From DATECU01 sp035286745 (GTDB lineage: Bacteria; Acidobacteriota; Vicinamibacteria; Fen-336): a stretch of DNA of 11,973 nt. The DNA is taken from NCBI GenBank assembly GCA_035286745.1, contig DATECU010000110.1, forward strand, positions 1-11,973. Direction: 5' to 3'. Under the pieces are notes generated by a model. That model had not been told where the DNA came from, made no database searches, and saw only the letters and a program-made list of their open reading frames with translations. A program made the translations under genes and the position numbers. Of the stretch, positions 11,840 through 11,973 are shown piece by piece; the first letter of the stretch is position 1, and every line of letters starts with the position of its first letter.

Positions 11840-11973
11840 TAGCGTTTCTGTAAAAGGTAAACAAAGCACTTGCCGGTTAGTCAGGCTTGGCGTAGGCTGC
11901 TCCTTGATGCCCAAGATGACTGGCCGTGCCCCCTTGGTCGTCTCGTCGGAAGAGAAGCGACAACTTGTTGCCT
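11840..11973 (+). mobile_element. Probable left end of an IS630-type insertion sequence (cut by window edge)
   Basis: Base composition drops abruptly from very GC-rich to AT-rich just after 11832, with runs such as GTTTCTGTAAAAGGTAAAC (11844-11862). About 70 bases further on, a reading frame begins that resembles the N-terminus of one group of IS630-family transposases. A TA pair at 11838-11839 or 11840-11841 could be the duplicated target. The right end and inverted repeat lie outside the window, so the boundary is approximate. Confidence 0.4.
11907..11973 (+). CDS. N-terminus of probable IS630-family transposase (partial)
   Basis: An open frame starts at ATG 11907, with a second ATG at 11916, and runs off the window after 22 codons. 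It begins MPKMTGRAPLVVSS and continues with a charged EEKRQLV stretch. This fits the pattern T-G-R-x-P-x-(hydrophobic)-(S/T)-x-E-E-(R/K) seen at the start of some IS630 transposases ahead of their helix-turn-helix. There is no strong Shine-Dalgarno site. The catalytic DDE residues would lie beyond the window, so this call rests on a short similarity from memory and on the change in composition. Confidence 0.45.
   Translation, partial: MPKMTGRAPLVVSSEEKRQLVA

Overview
The window is a dense, high-GC stretch (roughly two thirds G+C by eye) of a Gram-negative-type bacterial chromosome. It contains about a dozen tightly packed genes with mostly canonical Shine-Dalgarno sites. Neither an rRNA nor another strong marker is present, so the phylum is uncertain. 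The ArgH N-terminus (WGGNY in place of the usual WGGRF), the short GNAT-type acetylglutamate synthase with a Cys cluster and the overall protein style remind me of Acidobacteriota and related deep phyla. This is an impression, not a placement.

Layout: (1) positions 1-1716, plus strand: the 3' end of lepA (elongation factor 4), lepB (signal peptidase I) and a small single-pass membrane protein resembling the DUF4845-type protein that often follows lepB. A good promoter sits so close to the lepB ATG that the transcript would be leaderless. (2) 1768-2931, minus strand: a short/branched-chain acyl-CoA dehydrogenase, convergent with the lep cluster across a GC-rich hairpin. (3) 2932-3214: a shared divergent control region. 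It holds a near-consensus promoter, a 25-codon arginine-rich reading frame and a strong intrinsic terminator directly in front of argC. (4) 3215-10565, plus strand: an arginine biosynthesis operon, argC-argB-argD-GNAT acetylglutamate synthase-argG-argJ-argH, with 4-base stop/start overlaps or gaps of a few bases. Ornithine carbamoyltransferase (argF) is not in the window. (5) 10562-11089, minus strand: a 2H phosphoesterase whose stop codon shares a CTAG palindrome with the argH stop. (6) 11118-11819, plus strand: a DUF72 protein. (7) 11820-11973: palindromes, an AT-richer stretch and the start of a probable IS630-type transposase cut by the window edge.

Together argC, argB, argD, the GNAT, argJ, argG and argH cover every step from glutamate to arginine except carbamoylation of ornithine. 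The most interesting element is the leader. Transcription from the only good promoter must cross a complete intrinsic terminator to reach argC, and the transcript carries a short reading frame with 6 Arg codons in 25. Segments of that frame can pair with the 5' arm of the terminator. This is the architecture of ribosome-mediated transcription attenuation, here apparently sensing charged tRNA-Arg. The arginine operons I know best are controlled by ArgR/AhrC-type repressors, so this deserves testing. The leader, promoter and pairing are read directly from the sequence; the mechanism is inferred.
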